Shown here one piece after another: positions 1-5,023 of a DNA stretch of 5,354 nt. The stretch comes from Abditibacteriales bacterium. GTDB taxonomy: Bacteria; Armatimonadota; Abditibacteriia; Abditibacteriales; JANWYM01. A model generated the notes under the pieces. The model was given only the letters and a program-made list of their open reading frames with translations. It ran no database searches and was not told the DNA's origin. The position numbers were made by a program, and so were the translations under genes. The DNA is taken from assembly GCA_025055355.1 (NCBI GenBank), contig JANWYM010000144.1, forward strand, positions 3,456-8,809, in the 5' to 3' direction. Position 1 is the stretch's first letter. Every line of letters begins with the position of its first letter.

Positions 1-118
1 TTTCCTTCGGAAATGCCCGTCATGGCGAGCGGAGCGAAGCCATCCCCTCCGCTGCAGCCATCTCCGCCGCAGGGGATGGCTTCGCTCCGCTCGCTATGAC
101 AGGCATTCTCGCAGGAAA
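1..118. repeat. long inverted repeat, REP/MITE-like
   Basis: The arms at 1-48 and 71-118 are reverse complements at 43 of 48 positions. The inner part, 13-48 against 71-106, matches at 34 of 36. The loop is 22 bases (49-70). The core reads GCGAGCGGAGCGAAGC on one side and its complement on the other. There is no coding content, no transposase and no CRISPR-like spacing. The left end touches the window edge, so the element may be longer. A degenerate relative lies at 4677-4759. I infer a dispersed non-autonomous hairpin element downstream of the por operon. Its RNA would form a very stable stem on either strand. Confidence 0.8.
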
Positions 119-140
119 AGGCAAAGCGCAAAAGTTTAGT

Positions 141-177
141 AAAGAAATAGCGTCCCGAAGATATTTCGGAACGCTAT
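141..177 (-). terminator. rho-independent terminator of the por operon
   Basis: The 13-bp stem is 147-159 paired with 165-177, with one G-U pair, and the loop is the 5 bases 160-164. Read on the minus strand, the stem is followed directly by a T-rich run (ATTTCTTT, complement of 141-148). This is the classical intrinsic terminator layout. It lies about 50 bases after the porB stop and so most likely ends the porGDAB transcript. The stem contains AGCGTCCCGA, which also occurs in the hairpin at 5254-5283, so it may derive from a repeat family. Confidence 0.75.
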
Positions 178-209
178 CCTGCGAACTTTAACAGCGCCTC
201 ACCAAACCA

Positions 210-233
210 GCAGGCAGGATGCCTGCGCTACGC
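210..233. repeat. GCAGGCAGGATGCCTGC palindromic repeat
   Basis: The 7-bp arms GCAGGCA (210-216) and TGCCTGC (220-226) flank a 3-base loop, followed by GCTACGC. The 10-mer GGATGCCTGC (217-226) recurs at 4939-4948, and the flank CGCTACGC (226-233) recurs at 5277-5284. The palindrome abuts the porB stop codon (228-230), which lies inside the element's flank. It resembles short dispersed palindromes seen in high copy in some bacterial genomes; copy number here is unknown. Confidence 0.65.
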
Positions 234-1214
234 CTCCCCAGTGCCGCCGGTGGCGCGCTCGAGGGCGAGGAGTTGTTCCCAGCGGCGGTCGAGTTCGGCT
301 TGGATGCGCTCGACCATCCACTTGTTCTCCGGGCGGAGCAGGTGACGGAACCGCTTCTGATTGGCGAGCCACTCGGTGACAGGCAGTTTTTGCTTCGGCT
401 TGTAGGTGATGCGCCACACGCCGCGGTCCACTTCGTAGAGCGGCCAGTAGCAGGTTTCGACCGCCATCTGCGTAATGACCAGCCCTTTTTGCGGCTCCGT
501 GCCCCAGTCGGTCGGGCAGACGGACAGGCAGTTGACGAACGCCGGTCCGTTCGCCTCAAACGCCTTGCGAATTTTGCGGGCGAAATCGGGCCAGCGCGAT
601 GGCGAACACTGGGCGACGTAAGGGATGTGATGCGCCGCCAGAATGAAGCAGATGTCCTTGCGCTCCTGCATCTTGCCGGGGATGACCGATCCGACGGGCG
701 TGGTGTGCGTGCTGGCGCCAAACGGCGTCGAAGAGGAACGCTGACCGCCCGTGTTCATGTAGCCCTGATTGTCGAAGCAGAGGTAAACCATCTCATGCCC
801 GCGCTCCATCGCGCCCGACAGCGCCTGAAAGCCGATGTCGTAAGTCCCGCCGTCGCCGCCGATGGCGAGGACTTTGATGGGTTTGTCGGCGGGCAGTTTG
901 CCCTTGCGTTTCAGCGCCTTGATCATCGCCTCAATCCCCGACGCGGTGGCGGCGGCGTTCTCGAAGGCGTTGTGAATCCACGGCACGCGCCAAGAGGTGT
1001 AAGGCAAGTTGCCTGAGCAGACCTCCAAGCACCCCGTCGCGTTGGCGACGATGATGGGGTAGTCCACCGCCGCGAACAACTGGCGCATGATGACCGTGAT
1101 GCCGCAGCCCGGACAGAGTTTGTGCCCTGGCGCGATGGCTTCTTTGTCCTGCTCGTAGGCGATTTTGCGGAGATTTAACTCCTGTTTTTTGGTGGCAACT
1201 TCAGCCACTGCCAT
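228..1214 (-). CDS. porB: pyruvate:ferredoxin oxidoreductase, beta subunit
   Basis: This 328-residue protein is the thiamine-diphosphate-binding subunit of a four-subunit 2-oxoacid:ferredoxin oxidoreductase in the cytoplasm. It takes part in oxidative decarboxylation of pyruvate with CoA, passing electrons to ferredoxin. Visible motifs are CPGCG (34-38), NATGC (58-62), the ThDP/Mg motif GGDGG (119-123) with N149, and NTGGQRS (154-160). Cys34, Cys37 and Cys62, plus a later Cys (203 or 233, the latter in CPTDWG), are the likely [4Fe-4S] ligands by analogy with PFOR. Length is normal for PorB. The ATG at 1214 is preceded by GGGAGG seven bases upstream. It is the last gene of the operon, 16 bases after porA. 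The TAG stop falls in the flank of a palindromic repeat, so the last residues (GTGEA) may be repeat-influenced. Pyruvate specificity is inferred; another 2-oxoacid is possible. Confidence 0.95.
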   Translation of the reverse strand: MAVAEVATKKQELNLRKIAYEQDKEAIAPGHKLCPGCGITVIMRQLFAAVDYPIIVANATGCLEVCSGNLPYTSWRVPWIHNAFENAAATASGIEAMIKALKRKGKLPADKPIKVLAIGGDGGTYDIGFQALSGAMERGHEMVYLCFDNQGYMNTGGQRSSSTPFGASTHTTPVGSVIPGKMQERKDICFILAAHHIPYVAQCSPSRWPDFARKIRKAFEANGPAFVNCLSVCPTDWGTEPQKGLVITQMAVETCYWPLYEVDRGVWRITYKPKQKLPVTEWLANQKRFRHLLRPENKWMVERIQAELDRRWEQLLALERATGGTGEA

Positions 1215-1230
1215 GGTGATCCCTCCCGCA

Positions 1231-2421
1231 TTATTCTCGAATGTTCAGATACCCCACCAGTTCCCCGTTCACGCCCGTCAGGGTTGCCAACTGGGTTTGT
1301 TCGACCGCGTGGCGGATGTGCTCGGGCATGAGTTGTCGTCCGCCCAACCCGTAGATGAAGTTCAGCACCACGGGTGGATTTTCCACGCCGTAAAGCGCGG
1401 AGCGAATCTCGTTGAAAAACGGCGCGCCGATGGAACCCGCCGGGCTGGAGCGGTCGAACACCGCGATCCCCTTCAGCCCCTTGAGCGCGTCGCGGAGTTG
1501 CTGCCACGGCCACGGGCGAAAGAGACGAATCTTCAGCAGCCCGACTTTTTTGCCCTCGTCGCGCAGTTCATCTATGACATCTTTCGCGGTGCCTGAGTTG
1601 GCGCCCGCCATGACGATGGCATACTCGGCGTCCTCAAGGCGATATTCCTCAAACAACCCGTAGTGCCGTCCGAACCGCTCGCCGAACTCTTTGCCAATTT
1701 CCTGCACGACGCGCAAGGCATGGTCGAACGCCTCGATCTGCTGTCGCTTCGCCTCGAAGTAGAAGTCCTCGCCGAACGAGACGGAACATGCCCCGTAGGT
1801 CACAGGGTGGTCGGTGTCCACGAGCGGATGGTAAGGTGTAAACTCGCCGATGAACTCCTTGACCGCCGCATCGTCTTCGACGACGAGGTTTTCCAACTGG
1901 TGCGAGGTCTGCATCCCGTCCAAGCACACGCACACCGGCAGGCGCACGTTGGGATGCTCCGCGATGCGGACGGCTTGCAGCATGTTGTCGTAAGCCTCCT
2001 GCACGTTCTCGGAGAAAATCTCAACCCAGCCCGAATCGCGCATCAACATCGCGTCGGAGTGATCCCCATGAATGTTGAGCGGTGCGCTTAACGCCCGCGT
2101 CGCCAACGCGAGCAGAATCGGCAACCTCATGCCCGACGCGATGTAAAGAATCTCCACCATCAACGCCAAGCCCTGAGCCGACGTCGCCGTCATCACGCGT
2201 CCGCCGGTAGCCGCCGCTCCCACGCACGCGCTCATCGCGCTGTGTTCGCTCTCGACGCAGATCATCTCCGTGTCCACTTCGCCGTTGGCGACCATCTCCG
2301 TGAACGCCTGCATGATGGTCGTGGACGGCGTAATGGGATACGCCGCGACCACGTCTGGGTTAATCTGTCGCCACGCCTCCGCAATGGCTTCGTTTCCCGT
2401 CTTAAAAGCAACGACTGACAT
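1231..2421 (-). CDS. porA: pyruvate:ferredoxin oxidoreductase, alpha subunit
   Basis: PorA is the partner of PorB in the catalytic core; the family's alpha subunit contributes the pyrimidine-binding part of the ThDP site. Counting from the ATG at 2421 (396 residues), it shows YPITPST (28-34), the ESEHSAM segment (57-63), the SAQGL stretch (around 81-85), and GDHSD (119-123) within APLNIHGDHSD. This pattern is typical of pyruvate rather than branched-chain enzymes. A second domain begins near residue 265 (YAIVMAGANSGTAKD). Length matches the family. A GTG six bases further upstream (2427) is also open, but AGAGG at 2429-2433 is well spaced only for the ATG and would overlap the GTG start region, so I chose the ATG. 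It follows porD after a 63-base gap that holds a hairpin, and its stop is 16 bases before porB. No frameshift or missing core motif is seen. Confidence 0.95.
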   Translation of the reverse strand: MSVVAFKTGNEAIAEAWRQINPDVVAAYPITPSTTIMQAFTEMVANGEVDTEMICVESEHSAMSACVGAAATGGRVMTATSAQGLALMVEILYIASGMRLPILLALATRALSAPLNIHGDHSDAMLMRDSGWVEIFSENVQEAYDNMLQAVRIAEHPNVRLPVCVCLDGMQTSHQLENLVVEDDAAVKEFIGEFTPYHPLVDTDHPVTYGACSVSFGEDFYFEAKRQQIEAFDHALRVVQEIGKEFGERFGRHYGLFEEYRLEDAEYAIVMAGANSGTAKDVIDELRDEGKKVGLLKIRLFRPWPWQQLRDALKGLKGIAVFDRSSPAGSIGAPFFNEIRSALYGVENPPVVLNFIYGLGGRQLMPEHIRHAVEQTQLATLTGVNGELVGYLNIRE

Positions 2422-2433
2422 ACCCACACCTCT
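2422..2433 (-). promoter_or_regulatory. ribosome binding site of porA
   Basis: The minus strand reads AGAGGTGTGGGT immediately before ATG at 2421. AGAGG (2429-2433) lies seven bases from the ATG, and this spacing decides the start against the GTG at 2427, which sits only one base after the SD core. Confidence 0.6.
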
Positions 2434-2482
2434 GGTTAATGGTTCATGGTTTATCGCAGTCGTTGACCATCAACCATCAACC
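2434..2482. repeat. heptamer-based hairpin between porD and porA
   Basis: The left arm contains three tandem heptamers of the form GGTTNAT (2434-2454: GGTTAAT, GGTTCAT, GGTTTAT). The opposite arm (2466-2482) is the reverse complement of two GGTTGAT units plus GGT. Pairing 2434-2450 with 2466-2482 gives 15 of 17 matches and a 15-base loop. The hairpin fills most of the 63-base porD-porA gap. There is no T-run after it in the direction of transcription, so it is not an intrinsic terminator. It could act as an mRNA processing or stability element, or be a neutral repeat insertion. Confidence 0.7.
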
Positions 2483-2484
2483 CT

Positions 2485-3060
2485 TTACGGATTGGTTCCG
2501 TCCTCGGACACCAGCGCCTGAGCCATCTCCTTGCTCAACCCGCTGTCCTTCCCCATTTTTTTGAGCAACTCGGCGGCGGTCGGTTTGCGCCCCAACTCCT
2601 GCGTTAGGGCGGCGATGGCGGCGCGCGCCGCTTGTTTGATTTTTTCCTCCATCGCCTGGGAGACCTGCTCGGAAACCTGCTGTTTGACCTCGTGGATGAC
2701 TTGCGGCATGGACTTGTTGCCCGCCTCGTTGCGCACCCCCATCAACAGGTCTTCGACGCGCACGAACTCCAGGCTCTTCGGCTCCGTCGGGCAGGCTTCG
2801 ACGCACAAGCCGCAGTCTTTGCAGTGTCCCAAGTCGATGCCAATGATTTTACCGTCCTTGGCGAGGATGGTCGAATCGGGACAGACGATCCAGCACTGCA
2901 TACAATGGATGCAGATATGGTCGTGGAACACTAACACGCGGTCTTCCCACGAGCCGGTGTCGTAGTCAACGGAGTTACCCGGTTGCAGTGCCAAACCGCC
3001 CCACGGCATACTGCGCCAGCCGGGGAGTTTCTTGTTTTTGGAGGGCAGGGTCAGACTCAT
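2485..3060 (-). CDS. porD: pyruvate:ferredoxin oxidoreductase, delta (ferredoxin) subunit, extended
   Basis: PorD is the 2[4Fe-4S] ferredoxin-like subunit that carries electrons from the ThDP site towards external ferredoxin. Of 191 residues, 1-100 are canonical: a lead-in containing LQPGNSVDYDTGSWEDR (about 25-41), then cluster motif one with C50, C53, C56, C60 (CIHCMQCWIVCP), and cluster motif two with C80, C83, C86, C90 (CKDCGLCVEACP). All eight ligands are present. Residues about 105-191 form an unusual extension, Gln/Glu/Lys/Ala-rich and probably helical or coiled coil (around 120-155), then ELGRKPTAAELLKKMG (155-170). Family members I recall are usually about 80-110 residues. The ATG at 3060 overlaps the porG stop as ATGA, with GAGGAGG ten bases upstream inside porG, suggesting translational coupling. 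Confidence 0.93.
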   Translation of the reverse strand: MSLTLPSKNKKLPGWRSMPWGGLALQPGNSVDYDTGSWEDRVLVFHDHICIHCMQCWIVCPDSTILAKDGKIIGIDLGHCKDCGLCVEACPTEPKSLEFVRVEDLLMGVRNEAGNKSMPQVIHEVKQQVSEQVSQAMEEKIKQAARAAIAALTQELGRKPTAAELLKKMGKDSGLSKEMAQALVSEDGTNP

Positions 3061-3647
3061 TGCACCTGAACCTCCTCATAGCCGCGGCGGGCGGCTGCGA
3101 GGTTGCCTGCAATGATTTTTTCCCCCTTGCCGCCCAACTTCGATTTCAGCAAAACGCGGCGGAACTCCTCCAAAAACTCCTCGCAGTCCATCAGGTGCGA
3201 GACCCGCACGAACGCCCCTGCCATCGGCGCGCTGGGCACGTCCAGCCCGACCTCTGCGCGGGCTATCCCGCTCGCGTCCAGCGTCACCACTTGCACGTCG
3301 TCGCGCCCCAACGCCGGGCGCACCTCGGCGGGCGTGCGCTTGGTGTTCAGAATCACCGTGCCGCCCGGCTTGAGCCCTTCGGTCACGTCCAGCGTCGCCA
3401 TCACCGTGGCGTCCAGCACAATGACAATATCGGGCTCCGTCACCGCGCAGCGGCGGCGGATGGGCAGGTCACTGATGCGGTTATACACACACATCGGCGC
3501 GCCGCGCTTTTCCGCGCCGTAGTCGGGGTAGGCTTGCACGTATTTGCCCGCCGTGCCAGCCACCTCCGCCAATAACTGCCCCGCCGTCATCGCGCCCTGC
3601 CCCGCGCGCGAGTGCCAGCGGACTTCAATCAGATGGTCTTTGGGCAT
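3057..3647 (-). CDS. porG: pyruvate:ferredoxin oxidoreductase, gamma subunit
   Basis: PorG is the gamma subunit of the four-subunit enzyme, the equivalent of domain III of single-chain PFOR, thought to help with CoA handling and assembly. Counting from the ATG at 3647 (196 residues), it shows the family N-terminus IEVRWHSRAGQGAMTAGQLL (7-26), YPDYGAEKRGAP (40-51), IVIVLDATVM (75-84) and PGGTVILN (94-101). The length is typical. The frame is open to a TTG at 3665, but that codon has no SD and falls in the intergenic repeat. The ATG fits the family start better, although its own SD is weak (AGAGA about eight bases upstream). It is the first gene of the por cluster, 46 bases after the ZIP gene and overlapping porD by ATGA. 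The weak SD may mean modest initiation or coupling to upstream translation. Confidence 0.94.
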   Translation of the reverse strand: MPKDHLIEVRWHSRAGQGAMTAGQLLAEVAGTAGKYVQAYPDYGAEKRGAPMCVYNRISDLPIRRRCAVTEPDIVIVLDATVMATLDVTEGLKPGGTVILNTKRTPAEVRPALGRDDVQVVTLDASGIARAEVGLDVPSAPMAGAFVRVSHLMDCEEFLEEFRRVLLKSKLGGKGEKIIAGNLAAARRGYEEVQVQ

Positions 3648-3660
3648 GGTTCTATCTCTA

Positions 3661-3703
3661 GTCAATTGGTCAACTGGTCAACGGACTCGTTGACTAATTG
3701 ACC
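3661..3703. repeat. octamer-based hairpin between the ZIP gene and porG
   Basis: The sequence has a period of eight on one side (GTCAATTG, GTCAACTG, GTCAACGG; 3661-3684) and the opposed complement on the other (3689-3703 and beyond). Arms 3668-3682 and 3689-3703 pair at 13 of 15 positions around a 6-base loop. The register 3660-3674 against 3689-3703 also gives 13 of 15, so alternative folds exist. The right arm runs into the last codons of the ZIP gene (stop at 3694-3696). No T-run follows on the minus strand, so it is not a typical terminator. Its design matches the hairpin at 2434-2482 but with a different unit. Confidence 0.7.
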
Positions 3704-4443
3704 AACTGCTCTATCCATCGCTCGGTGACATAGAACGCCACTGCCCCGGCTAAAACGAGGCTGGGGACGCCGATTCCTTTTACCTCATTTACCTCGGGGA
3801 TTAAATCCGACGCCGCAACGTGAATCGTCACCCCCGTTGCCAGCGGGAGCGCGTATTTCGCCAGCCCCACGTCAACGGCAAACACACTCAACGCGCCCAT
3901 CAACGTCGCACCCGCCAACCCCACCGCCGCTGCCAACGCCCACTTACGCCCGCCCCCAGAGGCGAGGGTGATGGACGCGATGGTGAAACCTTCGGGAATC
4001 TTGTGCAACATGATTGCACAGAACACTAAAACACCTAAGCCAACATTGTTCAGTGCAAATCCTGAGCCAATAGCTAAGCCGTCAAAGAACGTATGAATGA
4101 CCAACCCGATGATGGTGGACACCCCGACGGCGTGATGAACTTCCTCGCCTTGATGGTGCGGTTCGCCGCCGAGATGGACGTGTTCACCCAACACGTGCGC
4201 GAAAAAGTGAATTAGGAAATATCCTGCCAACAAAAGAAACGGGGCGACGGTCGGAGCGTGCGACAGGCTTGTCGGCACCATCTTCAACAGCGACGCCGCC
4301 AACAAAAACCCGCCGCCGAACGCGACGCAGTAAGTCAAAACCCGTCTATCCCACGAACGCTTGGCAACAATCAACGCTCCCCCCACCACATTGCCCAGCG
4401 CCGCTATCCCGCCGAAGGTCAGAGTGAGGGCGAGCCCGTCCAC
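3694..4443 (-). CDS. ZIP-family divalent metal transporter
   Basis: This 249-residue inner-membrane protein of the ZIP family probably imports Zn2+ or other divalent cations (Fe2+, Mn2+). About eight hydrophobic segments are visible: roughly 4-26, 37-56, 66-85, 107-130, 134-157, 168-190, 195-215 and 225-243. The binuclear metal-centre motifs are intact: HTFFDG (117-122) in segment IV and HKIPEG (147-152) in segment V. HVAASDLIPE (208-217) matches the later conserved segment. The loop between III and IV is His-rich (H79, H83, H88, H90, H96, H97, H103, H104), as in metal-sensing ZIP loops. The GTG start at 4443 has GAGGTGA nine bases upstream (complement of 4453-4459). It lies 46 bases before porG in the same direction. 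I see no clear Zur or Fur box. The transported metal cannot be told from sequence alone. Confidence 0.92.
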   Translation of the reverse strand: MDGLALTLTFGGIAALGNVVGGALIVAKRSWDRRVLTYCVAFGGGFLLAASLLKMVPTSLSHAPTVAPFLLLAGYFLIHFFAHVLGEHVHLGGEPHHQGEEVHHAVGVSTIIGLVIHTFFDGLAIGSGFALNNVGLGVLVFCAIMLHKIPEGFTIASITLASGGGRKWALAAAVGLAGATLMGALSVFAVDVGLAKYALPLATGVTIHVAASDLIPEVNEVKGIGVPSLVLAGAVAFYVTERWIEQLVN

Positions 4444-4452
4444 GCGCTTGGT

Positions 4453-4459
4453 TCACCTC
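4453..4459 (-). promoter_or_regulatory. ribosome binding site of the ZIP gene
   Basis: The minus strand reads GAGGTGA nine bases before the GTG at 4443. It is a strong SD and supports this non-ATG start; no in-frame ATG lies close by. Confidence 0.6.
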
Positions 4460-4501
4460 GTTATCTTAACGGCTGTGTGTTTCAGAATGGTTTCGGGATA
4501 G

Positions 4502-4615
4502 TTAAGTTATCTGTTCCAGTTCGGTCAGCAACCTTGCCTCATACACAATCGCCGCGACCTCCAATACCTCGGGGTTGACGCGATACACAACAAGAGTGAC
4601 GCGATTGCCGTTATG
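4502..4615 (-). pseudogene. fragment resembling the C-terminus of a RelE/ParE-type toxin
   Basis: The minus frame ending in TAA at 4502-4504 encodes HNGNRVTLVVYRVNPEVLEV followed by AAIVYEARLLTELEQIT. The pattern hydrophobic-VVYRV-(3-4)-hydrophobic strand-VYEAR-LL-LE resembles the last strand and tail of RelE/ParE toxins (compare the generic YRVDGDVVEVLRVLHGARDLE pattern as separate parts YRVDGD, VVEVL, HGARDLE). The frame stays open upstream to 4675, but that stretch is GC-rich, looks like repeat sequence (PQALAAAGVFIGAGLGKGER), and has no toxin N-terminus. I infer a gene cut off by repeat insertion or rearrangement. Family assignment is from memory of the pattern; an unrelated short gene is possible. 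Confidence 0.35.
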
Positions 4616-4676
4616 CCTTTCCCCCTTCCCCAACCCTGCTCCGATGAAAACGCCCGCCGCGGCGAGCGCCTGGGGT

Positions 4677-4759
4677 TATTGCGAGGAGCGCAGCGGTTGC
4701 GAGGGACAAAGCAAGGCAATCTCCCGCGCCGAGGATGACTTCGCTCCCCTCGCTATGAC
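4677..4759. repeat. degenerate relative of the 1-118 inverted repeat
   Basis: Bases 4734-4759 match 75-100 at 24 of 26 positions (GATGACTTCGCTCCCCTCGCTATGAC here). The left half, starting TATTGCGAGGAGCGCAGCGG, resembles the opposite arm but is interrupted and lengthened by an extra GCGAGGGACAAAGCAAGGCAAT stretch in two parts (GCGAGGGACAAAG, CAAGGCAAT). The arms no longer pair well. It has no coding potential of its own. Confidence 0.6.
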
Positions 4760-4923
4760 GTTGGACAGGGCGAGCCGCTCCCGTGACGCCCCTCCCCGTG
4801 TAGGGAGGGAAAAAGGTTGTCAGCAATCGCAGAACTTATTTGAAGCAACAACTCAGGCATCGCGCGGTTGCTGTGATTCTCTTTGCTTTGGCGTTTGGCG
4901 TAGTCATATTCTTGAGGTGACAC
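4753..4923 (-). CDS. unrecognised short ORF, possibly a gene remnant
   Basis: A minus-strand frame runs from GTG at 4923 to TAG at 4753-4755 (56 residues), too short to stand out. The first 36 residues read like natural protein: VSPQEYDYAKRQSKENHSNR then AMPELLLQISSAIADN, with balanced composition, charged and amphipathic. The remainder (LFPSLHGEGRHGSGS and on) is translated from the CCTCCC...GGGAGG hairpin and the degenerate repeat, so the true gene probably ends or is broken near 4815. Upstream the frame is open to a TGA at 4954-4956, and a TTG at 4929 is an alternative start, but this part lies in a palindrome. I do not recognise a family. It is upstream of the toxin-like fragment in the same direction, so an antitoxin remnant is conceivable but unsupported. 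Confidence 0.3.
   Translation of the reverse strand: MSPQEYDYAKRQSKENHSNRAMPELLLQISSAIADNLFPSLHGEGRHGSGSPCPTS
4791..4808. repeat. short CCTCCC/GGGAGG palindrome
   Basis: Six-base arms CCTCCC (4791-4796) and GGGAGG (4803-4808) flank CGTGTA. On the plus strand it is followed by GAAAAAGG, a run too short and purine-rich for a terminator. I count it as part of the repeat mosaic between the FmdB and ZIP genes. Confidence 0.5.
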
Positions 4924-4948
4924 ATCCAACCACCGGTCGGATGCCTGC
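4923..4948. repeat. CATCCAACC/GGTCGGATG palindrome with GGATGCCTGC tail
   Basis: Nine-base arms at 4923-4931 and 4935-4943 pair with one G-U, around the three bases ACC. The right arm runs into GGATGCCTGC (4939-4948), identical to 217-226 next to porB. This marks it as a relative of the same dispersed repeat family. Confidence 0.6.
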
Positions 4949-4952
4949 TCTC

Positions 4953-5003
4953 AGAGCCTATCCGCCCCCCCTTCCAATCGGGGGAGGTGTCTGGAGAGGC
5001 TCT
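4953..5003 (-). repeat. long imperfect hairpin downstream of the FmdB gene
   Basis: The outer arms AGAGCCT (4953-4959) and AGGCTCT (4997-5003) are perfect. Inside, 4961-4963 pairs with 4993-4995, and the C-run 4965-4971 pairs with 4981-4987 with one mismatch, around a loop at 4972-4980. It starts about 20 bases after the TGA of the FmdB gene. It could stop or protect that transcript, but no T-run follows on the minus strand, so intrinsic termination is not shown. The CCCCCC-TTCCAAT-GGGGG core looks like a repeat unit. Confidence 0.55.
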
Positions 5004-5023
5004 CAATGGCAGCCGCAGTTCCC

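Noticed and set aside
1..118. CRISPR array
   Set aside because: There are only two inverted arms and one loop, not regularly spaced direct repeats with unique spacers.
219..1016. Plus-strand open frame of 265 codons opposite porB, and similar long plus-strand frames opposite porA, porD and porG
   Set aside because: They are antisense to genes with unmistakable Por motifs. Their translations are rich in Arg, His, Ala and Val without recognisable motifs, as expected for shadows of GC-rich coding sequence.
2422..2427. GTG at 2427 as the porA start
   Set aside because: It directly follows the SD core AGAGG, leaving no spacing; the ATG at 2421 has a normal distance.
3648..3665. TTG at 3665 as the porG start
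   Set aside because: It has no SD, lies within the intergenic repeat, and would add MTRDRT before the family-typical start.
3668..3703. Rho-independent terminator between the ZIP gene and porG
   Set aside because: The stem is AT-rich, has mismatches, and no T-run follows on the minus strand, so the structure does not support intrinsic termination.
4953..5003. SECIS element for the FmdB TGA
   Set aside because: The apical loop of this large hairpin is about 45 bases downstream of the TGA, farther than the range I recall for bacterial SECIS elements. It looks like a repeat unit.
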